NCBI RefSeq assembly: GCF_000826185.2
Contig: NZ_LN648870.1
Location: 1-64,000, forward strand
From: Microbacterium gorillae
Lineage (GTDB): Bacteria; Actinomycetota; Actinomycetes; Actinomycetales; Microbacteriaceae
Direction of reading: 5' to 3'
DNA length: 64,000 bases
Within the stretch, counting starts at the first letter, position 1. Each line of letters starts with the position of its first letter. The notes beneath the pieces are model-generated. The model did not search any database and was not told the origin of the DNA. It worked only from the letters and a program-made list of their open reading frames with translations. Both the position numbers and the translations under genes were made by a program. Positions 47,430 through 63,251 of the stretch are shown one piece after another.

Positions 47430-47465
47430 TATTCGACGTCACGGAATAGCCGATACAGTGGCCCC

Positions 47466-48224
47466 ATGACAGCGTCGATCGATCTGAACGCCGACCTCGG
47501 CGAGACGGTGGACGGCGTTCCGACCGCGGATGACGAGAGCATGTTCGCGCTCATCACCAGCGCCAACGTCGCGTGCGGCGGGCACGCCGGCGACGATGCG
47601 TCCATCCGAGCCACCGCCGATCGTGGAGCGCGGTTCGGGGTCACCCTGGGCGCCCACCCCTCCTACCCGGACCCCGCGAACTTCGGTCGACACCGGATGG
47701 ACGTGGACGGGCCGGCGCTGACGCGCGCGCTCACACGGCAGCTGCGCAGGTTCCCCGAGCTCGGTGTCGACGTCCGCTACGTGAAACCGCACGGGGCGCT
47801 CTACAACGAGATCGTCGGGGACCCGGACCACGCGGACGCGGTGGTGGCCGCCGTTCGCGACCTGGCAGCGGAGCTCGGGCACGACGTCGGGCTGCTGGTC
47901 CTGGGTGGACAGATCGAAAGGCGGGCGCGCGCGGCCGGCATCCCGGTGGTCCGCGAGGCGTTCCTGGATCGGGGTTACCGTCCGGACGGAACCCTGGTTC
48001 CCCGGCGAGAGCCGGGCGCCGTCCTGCACGACGTGGATGAGGTCGCCGCGCGTGCGGTGCGGCTCGCCGCGGACGGCACGGTCACGGCCGTGGACGGCAG
48101 CACGGTCGCGGTTGACGCGGCCTCGCTCTGCCTGCACGGCGACACCGCCGAAGCGGTGGCGATGGCCGTGGCCGTGCGCACCGCTCTGGCGGCCGCGGGC
48201 GTCATCGTCCGCACGGTCTGGTGA
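47466..48224 (+). CDS. pxpA: 5-oxoprolinase subunit A (LamB/YcsF family)
   Basis: A 252-aa cytoplasmic protein. The family start SIDLNADLGE is followed by ITSANVACGGHAGD, GAHPSYPD and YVKPHGALYN, all conserved in PxpA. With PxpB and PxpC it hydrolyses 5-oxoproline to glutamate using ATP, recycling a toxic by-product of glutathione and peptide turnover. ATG is six bases after TACAGT (47454-47459), leaderless; a longer frame upstream is antisense to the RHH gene. First gene of pxpABC. Confidence 0.94.
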   Translation: MTASIDLNADLGETVDGVPTADDESMFALITSANVACGGHAGDDASIRATADRGARFGVTLGAHPSYPDPANFGRHRMDVDGPALTRALTRQLRRFPELGVDVRYVKPHGALYNEIVGDPDHADAVVAAVRDLAAELGHDVGLLVLGGQIERRARAAGIPVVREAFLDRGYRPDGTLVPRREPGAVLHDVDEVAARAVRLAADGTVTAVDGSTVAVDAASLCLHGDTAEAVAMAVAVRTALAAAGVIVRTVW

Positions 48225-48227
48225 GCG

Positions 48228-48848
48228 ATGAGTGAGATCCGTCCGTTCGGGGATGAGGCGCTGCTGATCGAGGCGGACGACGATGCGGCCGTGCTCGCGC
48301 TGGCGCACGCGCTCGGGCAGCCGCCGGCCGGCGTCGTGGACGTGGTCCCCGCGGCACGCACCGTCCTGGTCGCGTTCGATCGCACCCGGATCGGACCGGC
48401 CGCGGTTCGGTCCTGGATCGCGTCCGCAGCGGCGGGCGCGGTGGCGGTGACGGACGACGGAGAGGACGTCGTCATCCCGGTGCATTACGACGGGGCGGAC
48501 CTCGCCGACACCGCTGCGCTGCTGGGGGTCACGGTCGACCGCCTGATCGAGGACCACATGTCCGCGCCGTGGCGAGTGGCGCTCACGGGCTTCGCGCCCG
48601 GATTCGGCTACCTCGTCAGCACCGACTGGCCGCACCGGGTGCCGCGCTTGGCCGTGCCCCGGACGCGCGTCCCGGCCGGGGCGGACCCGCTCGCCGACGG
48701 CCACGCGGGCGTGTACCCGCGGGCCACCCCCGGCGGCTGGCGTCTGATCGGTTCCACCGACCTCACGCTGTTCGATCCGGACCGCACCCCGCCGGCCCTG
48801 CTCGCGCCGGGGACGCGCGTCCGGTTCGAGCGGAGGGGGCCGGAATGA
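48228..48848 (+). CDS. pxpB: 5-oxoprolinase subunit B (KipI-like)
   Basis: A 206-aa protein. PFGDEALLIEADDDAAVLAL, DVVPAARTVLVAFD and the block VALTGFAPGFGYLVS followed by PRLAVPRTRVPAG are conserved in the KipI/PxpB cyclophilin-like fold. It forms a complex with PxpC (KipA-like). The stop overlaps the PxpC ATG (ATGA), favouring equal amounts of the two subunits. Confidence 0.93.
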   Translation: MSEIRPFGDEALLIEADDDAAVLALAHALGQPPAGVVDVVPAARTVLVAFDRTRIGPAAVRSWIASAAAGAVAVTDDGEDVVIPVHYDGADLADTAALLGVTVDRLIEDHMSAPWRVALTGFAPGFGYLVSTDWPHRVPRLAVPRTRVPAGADPLADGHAGVYPRATPGGWRLIGSTDLTLFDPDRTPPALLAPGTRVRFERRGPE

Positions 48849-49690
48849 GTCTGCGGGTGCTCGCCGCATCGCCCGGAACGACGATCCAGGACCTCGGGCG
48901 TCCCGGGCTGCGGGCGATCGGCATCGCTCCCTCCGGGGCGGTGGACCAGGGCGCGTTGCGGGTGGCGAACCGACTGGTCGGCAATCCGGAGACGGCGGCC
49001 GCCCTGGAGATCACGCTGGGCGGGCTGCGGGTGCGCAGCGACGTCGACGCGTGGGTCTGCCTCGCCGGCGCGGCCGTCCCGGCGTGGATCGACGATCGAC
49101 CGGTGGACCTCTGGCGTGCCACGCTGCTGCGCGCGGGCCGGGAGCTCACCCTCGGCATCGCCGATCATGGCGTGCGGGTCTACCTCGCCGTCGCCGGGGG
49201 CATCGCGGTCGCACCGGTTCTCGGCTCGCGCGCCACCGACACCATGTCGGGCCTGGGTCCGGACCCGGTCGTGGCCGGTGTCGTCCTGCCGGTCGGGCCC
49301 CCGGCCCCGCCCCCGCCGAACGACGTGGCGCCGTGGACGACTCCGCGGGGGCCGGCGACCGTCCGGGTGCGGCGCGGTCCGCGGCTGGACCGCTTCGCGC
49401 CGGAGGCCTGGCGGGTCCTGACCGGGTCGGAATGGACGGTGTCCGCGCAGGCCGACCGCGTCGGCGTCCGGCTGGACGGGCCGCAACTGAGCCGAGCCGA
49501 CACGACCGAGCTCCCGAGCGAGGGCATGGTGATCGGTGCCCTGCAGGTGCCCCCCTCCGGCCGTCCCGTGATCCTGCTCGCCGACGGTCCGGTCACGGGC
49601 GGCTATCCGGTGATCGCGGTGGTCGCCGCGGCGGACCGGGACGTGCTCGGTCAGCTCCGTCCCGGTGATCGGCTCCGGCTGCGGGAGTGA
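48845..49690 (+). CDS. pxpC: 5-oxoprolinase subunit C (KipA-like biotin-dependent carboxyltransferase domain)
   Basis: A 281-aa protein. TTIQDLGRPGLRAIGIAPSGAVDQ at the N-terminus and ELPSEGMVIGALQVPPSGRPVILLADGPVTGGYPVIA near the C-terminus are the AHS2/KipA signatures. It forms the catalytic complex with PxpB. The ATG overlaps the pxpB stop. It closes the operon; the next gene starts 171 bases downstream behind its own promoter-like TAGGCT (49789-49794). Confidence 0.93.
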   Translation: MSLRVLAASPGTTIQDLGRPGLRAIGIAPSGAVDQGALRVANRLVGNPETAAALEITLGGLRVRSDVDAWVCLAGAAVPAWIDDRPVDLWRATLLRAGRELTLGIADHGVRVYLAVAGGIAVAPVLGSRATDTMSGLGPDPVVAGVVLPVGPPAPPPPNDVAPWTTPRGPATVRVRRGPRLDRFAPEAWRVLTGSEWTVSAQADRVGVRLDGPQLSRADTTELPSEGMVIGALQVPPSGRPVILLADGPVTGGYPVIAVVAAADRDVLGQLRPGDRLRLRE

Positions 49691-49861
49691 GTTCGGGACC
49701 GCCCGCAATCGCCTTCCACGGCGGCCGTCGTCGCGGCTGACCTGAACCGACACACGGCGATACCCCTCGGGCACCCGCGACGCTCGGCTAGGCTCGCCCA
49801 CAATCGGACGGTGACGCAGGCCGCAGGGGACGGCCTCCGCCATCGTCGGGGTGGGGGAGAG

Positions 49862-50716
49862 ATGAACATTCTGCGGCGGCTCGGCGTCACGGTGCTGGCC
49901 CTGCTGCTGACCGGTGGCGGCCTCTGGCTCCTCGGCTCGTCCTCCCTGGCCACGCAACTGGCCGGGTACGCCCGTTCGCCGAGCGTCGATGCGCTCGCGG
50001 CCGCGAGCGGTGGCGCTCTGCTGCTCGGCCTCGCCGGGCTGTGCATCGCCTGGTCGCGGAGCTCCGCGGTGATGGTCGGGTTCGTGCTGCTGGTGATCTC
50101 GCTCGTCGCCGTGGCCACCTACGCCGGCGATCCGCAGCTCATGTCGCCGCTGCTGCGCCTGTTCCACGGCAGTGTGATCGGCATGGAACTCACGCCCGCG
50201 TGGTTCGCGTCGGGCCCGGGACTGCTCGCGGCGATGGTGCTGCTGGTCGCCGGTTTCGCCGGCGCGCGCGGAGCCGGCGGGTCCGTTGCCGCACTCGTGA
50301 GCGCCCTCGTCGGTCTGCTGGCGTTCGCCGCGGCCGTTCTCGCGCTGGTCGGCGGTGGCCGCTTCGCTCTCGGCCTGCTGGTGCAGCTGCGCGCCGACCT
50401 CGGCGGCCTGTGGATGCTGCTGCTCGCCACGGTCGTCTTCGCCGTGCTGCTGCTGGCGACTCGGGCGTCGGGGGCGGTGGCGCTCGTGTGCGGCGTGCTG
50501 CTGGTGGGGGCGAACCTCCTCCTGATGGGGACGCTGGCTCCGGAGATCCGCGGCGTCACGGACGACCTGCGCGTGCAGGTGCCCGGGTTCTGGATCGGCG
50601 CCCTCGGGGCGCTGCTGATCGGCGTCGGCGTGGGCCTGATGCTGCGGCGCGCGAGCGAGCGACGGGCGGCTCGTCCGGACGCGGCGGCCCCGACTCTGAT
50701 GCCGTCGGCGGTCTGA
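49862..50716 (+). CDS. hypothetical multi-pass membrane protein
   Basis: A 284-aa protein with seven to eight hydrophobic segments and a basic C-terminal tail (LMLRRASERRAARPD). No catalytic motif or family is recognised. The ATG is preceded by GGGGGAGAG; a GTG 51 bases upstream would add a non-hydrophobic, poorly supported extension. TAGGCT at 49789-49794 may be its promoter, giving a leader of about 60 bases. It lies directly before the rpoBC promoter. Confidence 0.75.
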   Translation: MNILRRLGVTVLALLLTGGGLWLLGSSSLATQLAGYARSPSVDALAAASGGALLLGLAGLCIAWSRSSAVMVGFVLLVISLVAVATYAGDPQLMSPLLRLFHGSVIGMELTPAWFASGPGLLAAMVLLVAGFAGARGAGGSVAALVSALVGLLAFAAAVLALVGGGRFALGLLVQLRADLGGLWMLLLATVVFAVLLLATRASGAVALVCGVLLVGANLLLMGTLAPEIRGVTDDLRVQVPGFWIGALGALLIGVGVGLMLRRASERRAARPDAAAPTLMPSAV

Positions 50717-50763
50717 GCCCGAGGGTTATACACCGGGACCCAGCAACCTTCAAGCATTGGCGG

Positions 50764-50792
50764 TGGACGTGTCGCCGAATCGTGTGTAATGT
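50764..50792 (+). promoter_or_regulatory. rpoBC promoter
   Basis: TGGACG (50764-50769) and TAATGT (50787-50792), 17 bases apart, are the best -35 and -10 in the 228 bases between the membrane-protein gene and rpoB. The predicted transcript has about 145 untranslated bases. That leader contains the perfect palindrome GGATCGCGCGATCC at 50878-50891 and a hairpin CGTCC-GCAA-GGACG near 50851-50864, which could affect rpoB expression. Confidence 0.6.
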
Positions 50793-50944
50793 AGGTAGTT
50801 GCGCTCGTATCCCCCTGCCCTCATATGGTGGTCGGCTGTGCTCGTGTCTCCGTCCGCAAGGACGGCTCGGGTTTCGGGGATCGCGCGATCCACCTGACGA
50901 CAAGGAATCACGAGGCCCGGCCGGGGCCCATGGAGGTCATTCCC

Positions 50945-54436
<3,492 letters not shown>

Positions 54437-54487
54437 GTCTCTTCACGACCTTCCACACAGATTTAGAGAATCGACACAGGAGAACAC

Positions 54488-58369
<3,882 letters not shown>

Positions 58370-58383
58370 CCCGAGCGTGATCT

Positions 58384-58411
58384 GGGCCCCGGAACTTCGG
58401 TTCCGGGGCCC
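58384..58411 (+). terminator. rpoBC terminator
   Basis: GGGCCCCGGAAC pairs perfectly with GTTCCGGGGCCC around a TTCG tetraloop, followed by TTT, starting 14 bases after the rpoC stop. Textbook intrinsic terminator for this GC range. Confidence 0.92.
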
Positions 58412-58426
58412 TTTCCGCTTCCCCGC

Positions 58427-58468
58427 ATCGCTCCCACTCCCGTCACATCCGTCGCCGGATTCCTGCCG
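58427..58468 (+). repeat. REP-like 42-base intergenic repeat
   Basis: Starts ATCGCTCCC and ends CTGCCG, with CACATCCGTCG at the offset where the other copies have CACTTCCACGC. It is the most diverged of the three full-length copies. It faces the copy at 58502-58543 across 33 bases. Confidence 0.5.
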
Positions 58469-58501
58469 CAGGAGTGAGCGATCGCGGGATGCTCCCAACA
58501 T

Positions 58502-58543
58502 CGGCAGGAGTGGAAGCGTGGAAGTGTCACGGGTGAGAGCGAT
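58502..58543 (-). repeat. REP-like 42-base intergenic repeat
   Basis: On the minus strand it starts ATCGCTCTC, contains CACTTCCACGC at positions 18-28 and ends CTGCCG, matching the copy at 34445-34486 without gaps. Together with 58427-58468 it forms an imperfect inverted pair between the rpoBC terminator and the next promoter (TAGCGT, 58571-58576). Confidence 0.6.
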
Positions 58544-58583
58544 GGGGTGTCGCGGAGCGCGGGCGGCGGGTAGCGTGACCCGC

Positions 58584-59360
58584 ATGAGACCGTGGGGGAT
58601 CGGGATCGGGGCCGTGCTCGTGCTGCTCACCGGTTGCGCGGCGTCAGGGGAGGGCGGCGGGGCATCGCCGGTGCCGACGCGCTCAGCGGAGTCCGCGGCG
58701 CCGACGTCGACGCCGACCGCGGCTCCGGTGGCGACCGTCGAGCCTCTGCAGGTGCACACCGGGGAGGCGCCGGACTGCGCCAGGGCTGGAGACACCGCCC
58801 TCAGTCACGGTGATGACGTCGTCGATGCGGTCGTGTACGGGACGGGCCCCGCGCTCATCCTCGTCCCACAGGTGCGCATGGACGTGTGCGGGCTCGACGA
58901 TCGCGGGAGGGAGTTCGCGGCGGAGGGGTATCGCGTGGCCCTGGTCAACGCCGACGTCCCCGACCCCGTGGGCGGGGTCGTCGCGGTGGCGAACTGGCTC
59001 CGCGCGAACGGCACCGCAGAGGTCGGACTGGTCGGCACCTCCCGCGGTGCCACGGAGGTGCTCGCGGCGGCGCCGCTGACGGATCCGGCGGTCGTGGTGG
59101 CCCTGTCGCCGCCGACGACGTTCGGCGACGTGGACGCGCTGACCGCGATGCCGGAGATCACCGCGCCGATCCTCCTGATCGCCGGGGCGGAGGACGACGA
59201 TTTCGGGGAGCAGGCGACGGAACTGTCCGAGGCCGGCGCCGCGGACCTGAAGCTCGTCATCGTGGCGGACTCGAAGAGCCACGGTGCGGACTTCCTGACC
59301 GCCGATTCGCCCGTTCGGGCTCAGATCGGCGATTTTCTGACCCAACACCTGCCGCACTGA
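58584..59360 (+). CDS. lipoprotein alpha/beta hydrolase
   Basis: A 258-aa exported lipoprotein with the lipobox LTGC (Cys18) and a Ser/Thr/Pro-rich linker. The hydrolase core has GLVGTSRGATEVL (nucleophile Ser153), the acid in LIAGAEDDDFGEQA and the His in DSKSHGADF, in the order of the alpha/beta-hydrolase triad. Substrate unknown; dienelactone-hydrolase-like esterase activity is a guess. ATG lies seven bases after TAGCGT (58571-58576), a leaderless layout. Confidence 0.85.
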   Translation: MRPWGIGIGAVLVLLTGCAASGEGGGASPVPTRSAESAAPTSTPTAAPVATVEPLQVHTGEAPDCARAGDTALSHGDDVVDAVVYGTGPALILVPQVRMDVCGLDDRGREFAAEGYRVALVNADVPDPVGGVVAVANWLRANGTAEVGLVGTSRGATEVLAAAPLTDPAVVVALSPPTTFGDVDALTAMPEITAPILLIAGAEDDDFGEQATELSEAGAADLKLVIVADSKSHGADFLTADSPVRAQIGDFLTQHLPH

Positions 59361-59537
59361 GCGCACGCGTCATCCGTGGCGCCGTCACGAATCCGCGCCG
59401 CGAATGCCGGAGGTGCGGGGGACCGAGTACGCGGATGAGCGGCGGGGCTCACCAACGCGCGGCGGGGCTCCACCGCAAGCGCTGTTCACCGCGATAAATT
59501 GGCGGCCGGATATCCACCACCGCACGAGGAGAGCGTC

Positions 59538-60854
59538 ATGAGCGATTCCAGGTCCTCTGACCACGAGAACACGTCCGGCGATCCCGCCGTCGAGTTCGAG
59601 ACCGCCGGTGACCCCGTCGCGGACACCGCCGCACACTCATCGATCGATGACGTCGTCGACCGCGCCAACGGCAACATCGCCGATGCGCAGAACGCCGGCG
59701 CCGACGAATACACCGTGGACCGCACGGTGACGCCCGCGGCGGCACCCCGTCCCGCCGACGAGGTGCCCGAGCGAACGTTCGCCACCGATGCCTCCGGTGC
59801 CACCGAAGAGGCCTCGCCCGCTCCGTCCGCCGAGGAGCCGGTCACGCCGACGTCCGATGACGCCGCGCTGCGGACCGAGGCGGCCGACGCCGCCGCGTTC
59901 GGCGACCCCGCCACCGAGTCCGCTTTCGGCGGCGAGACGGTCCCGGCGGCTCCGGCCGCGACGACGGCCGACGAGCCCGCGCGTCCGGTCGCCACCGAAG
60001 CCGCGACCCACGCCGGCACCGACGCCGCCGCTGAGGCCGCCGCGATCGGCGCCGCCGCTGCGACGTCCGCCCGTCCGGCCGCGCACGACCCGGCAGCGGC
60101 AGCCGCCGCCGCGGCGATCGCCGACGACGATGACACGCCCTGGTACGACCGTCCCGAGGTGACCGAGGCGACCACGCAGCTGCCCGAGTCCGTGCGCGAC
60201 ACCCCGCTGGACCCGCCGCCGGCGGCGGTGACGCCCGTGGAAGAGACCCCCACGGTGGTGGCCTCCAACGTTTCGCCGGTGTCGCAGCAGCCGATCTTCG
60301 TGCAGGCTCCGGAACCGCCGGCCAAGCGGGGCAACCGCGGATTCGCCGGCGTCGTCGCCCTCATCGCGACCGTGATCTTCGCCGTCCTCTACCTCGCCGC
60401 CATCCTGCTGGCCGACGCCGGCCGGACGCTCGCCTCCGGCGACGCGCTCGGGCACGCCGCGCTGGATCAGGTCGGAACGTTCTCGTTCTGGACGCCGGTC
60501 GTGGTCTTCTTCCTGGCGTTCTGGCTGCTCGGCGCCTTCATCAACACCGCGAAGTGGGGCTACTGGGTCGTGTTCGGCCTGCTGGTGGGTCTCGCCGCGC
60601 TCGGTGGCCACGTCCTCGGCCAGGTGCTGCAGGCCGACCCGCGCTCGCTCACCGCGCACGAGGGCGTCACGCTGGCGCGCGATTCGGTCTTCTCCGTCGC
60701 CGGACTCGTCGCCTTCGTGGTGGGCCGGGAACTGCCGATCTGGTTCGGTGGCTGGATCGCCCGCCGTGGTCGCAGGGTCATCGTCGCCAACGAGGAGGCG
60801 CAGGAGGAGTACCAGCGCACGCTCGACGCGGGCCCGCAGCTGTACCAGCAGTGA
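59538..60854 (+). CDS. hypothetical protein: long Ala/Pro/acidic region plus four-helix membrane domain
   Basis: A 438-aa protein. Residues 1-270 are low-complexity, rich in Ala, Glu, Asp, Pro and Thr, with several acidic stretches. A basic patch (PPAKRGNRG) precedes the membrane part, about residues 280-410, with four helices. The tail EEAQEEYQRTLDAGPQLYQQ is cytoplasmic. No family recognised. The disordered cytoplasmic arm might be phosphorylated by the Ser/Thr kinase encoded 1.3 kb downstream. GAGGAGAGCGTC precedes the ATG. Confidence 0.75.
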   Translation: MSDSRSSDHENTSGDPAVEFETAGDPVADTAAHSSIDDVVDRANGNIADAQNAGADEYTVDRTVTPAAAPRPADEVPERTFATDASGATEEASPAPSAEEPVTPTSDDAALRTEAADAAAFGDPATESAFGGETVPAAPAATTADEPARPVATEAATHAGTDAAAEAAAIGAAAATSARPAAHDPAAAAAAAAIADDDDTPWYDRPEVTEATTQLPESVRDTPLDPPPAAVTPVEETPTVVASNVSPVSQQPIFVQAPEPPAKRGNRGFAGVVALIATVIFAVLYLAAILLADAGRTLASGDALGHAALDQVGTFSFWTPVVVFFLAFWLLGAFINTAKWGYWVVFGLLVGLAALGGHVLGQVLQADPRSLTAHEGVTLARDSVFSVAGLVAFVVGRELPIWFGGWIARRGRRVIVANEEAQEEYQRTLDAGPQLYQQ

Positions 60855-60861
60855 CCGCCTC

Positions 60862-61323
60862 ATGACGCAGAACGACCGCGTCCGCCATCTCGCTTATGCG
60901 GGGGCGGGCGCGGTCGTCTTCGTCGCGCTGCTGATCGCCGGATTCGGCGCGGTGAGCTTCGTGACCCGGACGGACGTGATCACGGTCGGCGAGCTCGGGC
61001 CGTTCCCCGGTGCGCTGGGAGTCGCGCTCGCGACCGTTGCCTGGTTCGCCGTCGCCGTCACGACCGCCGCACGCCGTCCGGGCCTCGGGACCGCCGTGGT
61101 CGCCGGACTGGTGGCGGCCGCGGTCCACCTGTTGGCCGTGACGGTGACGATCGCGCCGCTGGGCTTGGTCGATGCGGGGGCGGCGGCCACTCACCTCGTG
61201 GTCGGCGGCTTCACGCCCGTGGTCTTCGTCGCCGGACTGCTGGCGGAGGTCGGTGTCGCGGTTGCGTTGCGTTCGCCCGGCCCCACCGCGCGGTGGCCCT
61301 GGGAGAAGCACGACGACGAATGA
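60862..61323 (+). CDS. hypothetical four-helix membrane protein
   Basis: A 153-aa protein with four hydrophobic segments (about residues 10-31, 46-68, 77-99 and 115-137). It begins seven bases after the preceding membrane protein, so the two are probably cotranscribed and may work together. The C-terminus RWPWEKHDDE is charged and cytoplasmic. Function unknown. Confidence 0.72.
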   Translation: MTQNDRVRHLAYAGAGAVVFVALLIAGFGAVSFVTRTDVITVGELGPFPGALGVALATVAWFAVAVTTAARRPGLGTAVVAGLVAAAVHLLAVTVTIAPLGLVDAGAAATHLVVGGFTPVVFVAGLLAEVGVAVALRSPGPTARWPWEKHDDE

Positions 61324-61358
61324 GCGCCGCCGGTGCCCGCGCGCACTACGGTGGAGGC

Positions 61359-62018
61359 GTGGAGCGGTCGCTCGAAACCCAGGTGAACCAGGCGGTCGAG
61401 GCCTGGATGCGCTGGTTGCCGCGGTGGCAACCGGCCACCCATCGTGGGCGCGTGGCCGTGTGCCGTCGCTGTCTCGGATCTCCGGTGCTGGCCGCTGCCG
61501 GCCTGGGCGCGGACGTGCCGCACGGTGTCCAGCACGGGATGTCCACACGCATCAAGACGATCATCGATCACGCCGTCGCGGATTACACCGCACGCAACCT
61601 CCCGATGCTGCAGTCCGAGCTGGATGAGCAGGCCGAGCGGAACCGCGCCCGCTCCTACCGTCCGGCCGAGGACCTGCCGCCGGAGTTCGAGGGACTGCCC
61701 CTGGATCCGGACCCGGACCCGGAAGCGCCGTTCCTGTTCACCATCGCCGGTCTCGCCGCCGAGAGTGCCGCGGCGATGCCGGCGCTGCCGCCGCTGAGCG
61801 CCGAGGCGAAGGCCGCCCTCCGTCAGGAAGTGGCGCTCGCCGACGAGTACGCGAACCTCGTCGGCCGCGAAGTGTGCGCGCTGCTGGAGCACCACCGAGA
61901 AGAGATCCACGCCGCGGTCGGACGGTTCGTGGAGCCGCAGATCGACGCCATGCTGGCCGACCTCGCCCGCGCGCTCGACACGCCGTTCGACCCCGATGGG
62001 CATGGCTTCGCCCCCTGA
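61359..62018 (+). CDS. hypothetical cytoplasmic protein
   Basis: A 219-aa protein. The first 50 residues contain AVCRRCLGSPVL (a Cys pair, CRRC) and the rest is helical with conserved-looking charged segments (DEYANLVGREVCALLEHHREEIHAAV). No family recognised. GTG at 61359 lies six bases after TACGGT (61347-61352), so it has its own probable leaderless promoter. The upstream in-frame ATGs lie in or overlap the previous gene. Confidence 0.7.
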   Translation: MERSLETQVNQAVEAWMRWLPRWQPATHRGRVAVCRRCLGSPVLAAAGLGADVPHGVQHGMSTRIKTIIDHAVADYTARNLPMLQSELDEQAERNRARSYRPAEDLPPEFEGLPLDPDPDPEAPFLFTIAGLAAESAAAMPALPPLSAEAKAALRQEVALADEYANLVGREVCALLEHHREEIHAAVGRFVEPQIDAMLADLARALDTPFDPDGHGFAP

Positions 62019-62128
62019 GCGTCAAGGAGTCCGCCAGGACGTGCCTGTTACCATGGCTGGCGGAGTTGTCGCGTTCGCCGAGGCGTGTGTCGCGCGTATC
62101 GGCTCAAGTCACCAGGAGGGGGTCGGCG

Positions 62129-63250
62129 TTGGCGAAAAGAGTGCTGTCCGCGCCGCCTGTGCTGGCCGGACTCACCTTCGTCCGCCCGCTCGGCTCCGGT
62201 GGCTTCGCGGACGTGTTCCTCTATGAACAGGCCATGCCGCGCCGCTCAGTCGCCGTGAAAGTGCTGCCCAGCGACGTCCGCGACTCCGACCTGCTGCGCA
62301 TGTTCAACGCCGAGGCGGACGTGCTCGCCCGGCTGAGCGCGCACCCGTCGATCGTGACCGTCTACCAGGCCGGGATCTCCGCTGACGGTCGGGCCTACAT
62401 CGTGATGGAGTACTGCCCGGGGTCGATGTCGCCGCGGTACCGCACCGAGCGCATTCCGGTGCCCGAGGTGCTCGCCGTGGGCGTGAAGATGGCCGGCGCG
62501 CTGGAGACCGCGCATCGCACCGGACTCGTGCACCGCGACATCAAGCCGGGCAACATCCTCATCACCGCGTTCGGGCAGCCGGTCCTGGCGGACTTCGGCA
62601 TCGCCTCCTCGCTCGCGCGCGCGACCCCGGACGGCATGATGGCGATGTCCGTGCCGTGGACCGCACCGGAGGTGATCGCCGAGCACACGTCCGGTGACGT
62701 CACGAGTGAGGTGTGGTCGCTCGGTGCGACCGTGTACTCGCTCCTGGCCGGGCAGTCGCCCTTCGAGCGACCCGAACAGGGGCAGAACAGTCGGGAGCAG
62801 CTGCGTCGTCGCATCCTGCGGGCCACCTACACACCCGTGCACCGGTCGGACGTCCCGGACGCCCTGCAGGAGGTGCTCGCCGCCGCGATGCGACGCACCC
62901 CGCGTGAGCGCTACGCTTCCGCACTGGCGCTGGCCGAGGCGCTGCGCGCCGTCGAGACCTCGCTCGGGCTCGCTCCCACGCCCCTCGAGGTCGCGGAGGA
63001 CGTCTGGGCGGCACCCGCGATCAGCTTCGACGACGCCTCCACGCGCGGTCACGTGCGAGCGCACGTGTCCCAGACGAGTGCCCGCAAGACCGCCGCCGGC
63101 ACGGCACTGTCCACCTACGCCCGACCTGAGGACGACGGGATTCCCGTCGCCCGCCGCTCCGGCGTGCCGTGGGGCTGGCTCATCGGTGGTGGTGTCGCGC
63201 TGATCGCGGTCGGAACGGGCCTCGGGGTCTGGCTCGCGGGGGTGCTCTGA
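62129..63250 (+). CDS. membrane-anchored serine/threonine protein kinase
   Basis: A 373-aa kinase. The glycine loop is LGSGGFADV (residues 21-29), the catalytic Lys is in VAVKVL (Lys44), the catalytic loop is HRDIKPGNIL, and Mg binds DFG in ADFGIAS. The C-lobe contains SVPWTAPEV and EVWSLGATVYSLLAG. A disordered segment follows the catalytic domain, then one transmembrane helix (about 350-372) with only a stub outside. TTG start with GGAGG nine bases upstream. It leads into a large extracytoplasmic protein gene, the usual opening of an actinobacterial kinase/MoxR/transglutaminase locus. Confidence 0.92.
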   Translation: MAKRVLSAPPVLAGLTFVRPLGSGGFADVFLYEQAMPRRSVAVKVLPSDVRDSDLLRMFNAEADVLARLSAHPSIVTVYQAGISADGRAYIVMEYCPGSMSPRYRTERIPVPEVLAVGVKMAGALETAHRTGLVHRDIKPGNILITAFGQPVLADFGIASSLARATPDGMMAMSVPWTAPEVIAEHTSGDVTSEVWSLGATVYSLLAGQSPFERPEQGQNSREQLRRRILRATYTPVHRSDVPDALQEVLAAAMRRTPRERYASALALAEALRAVETSLGLAPTPLEVAEDVWAAPAISFDDASTRGHVRAHVSQTSARKTAAGTALSTYARPEDDGIPVARRSGVPWGWLIGGGVALIAVGTGLGVWLAGVL

Positions 63251-63251
63251 C

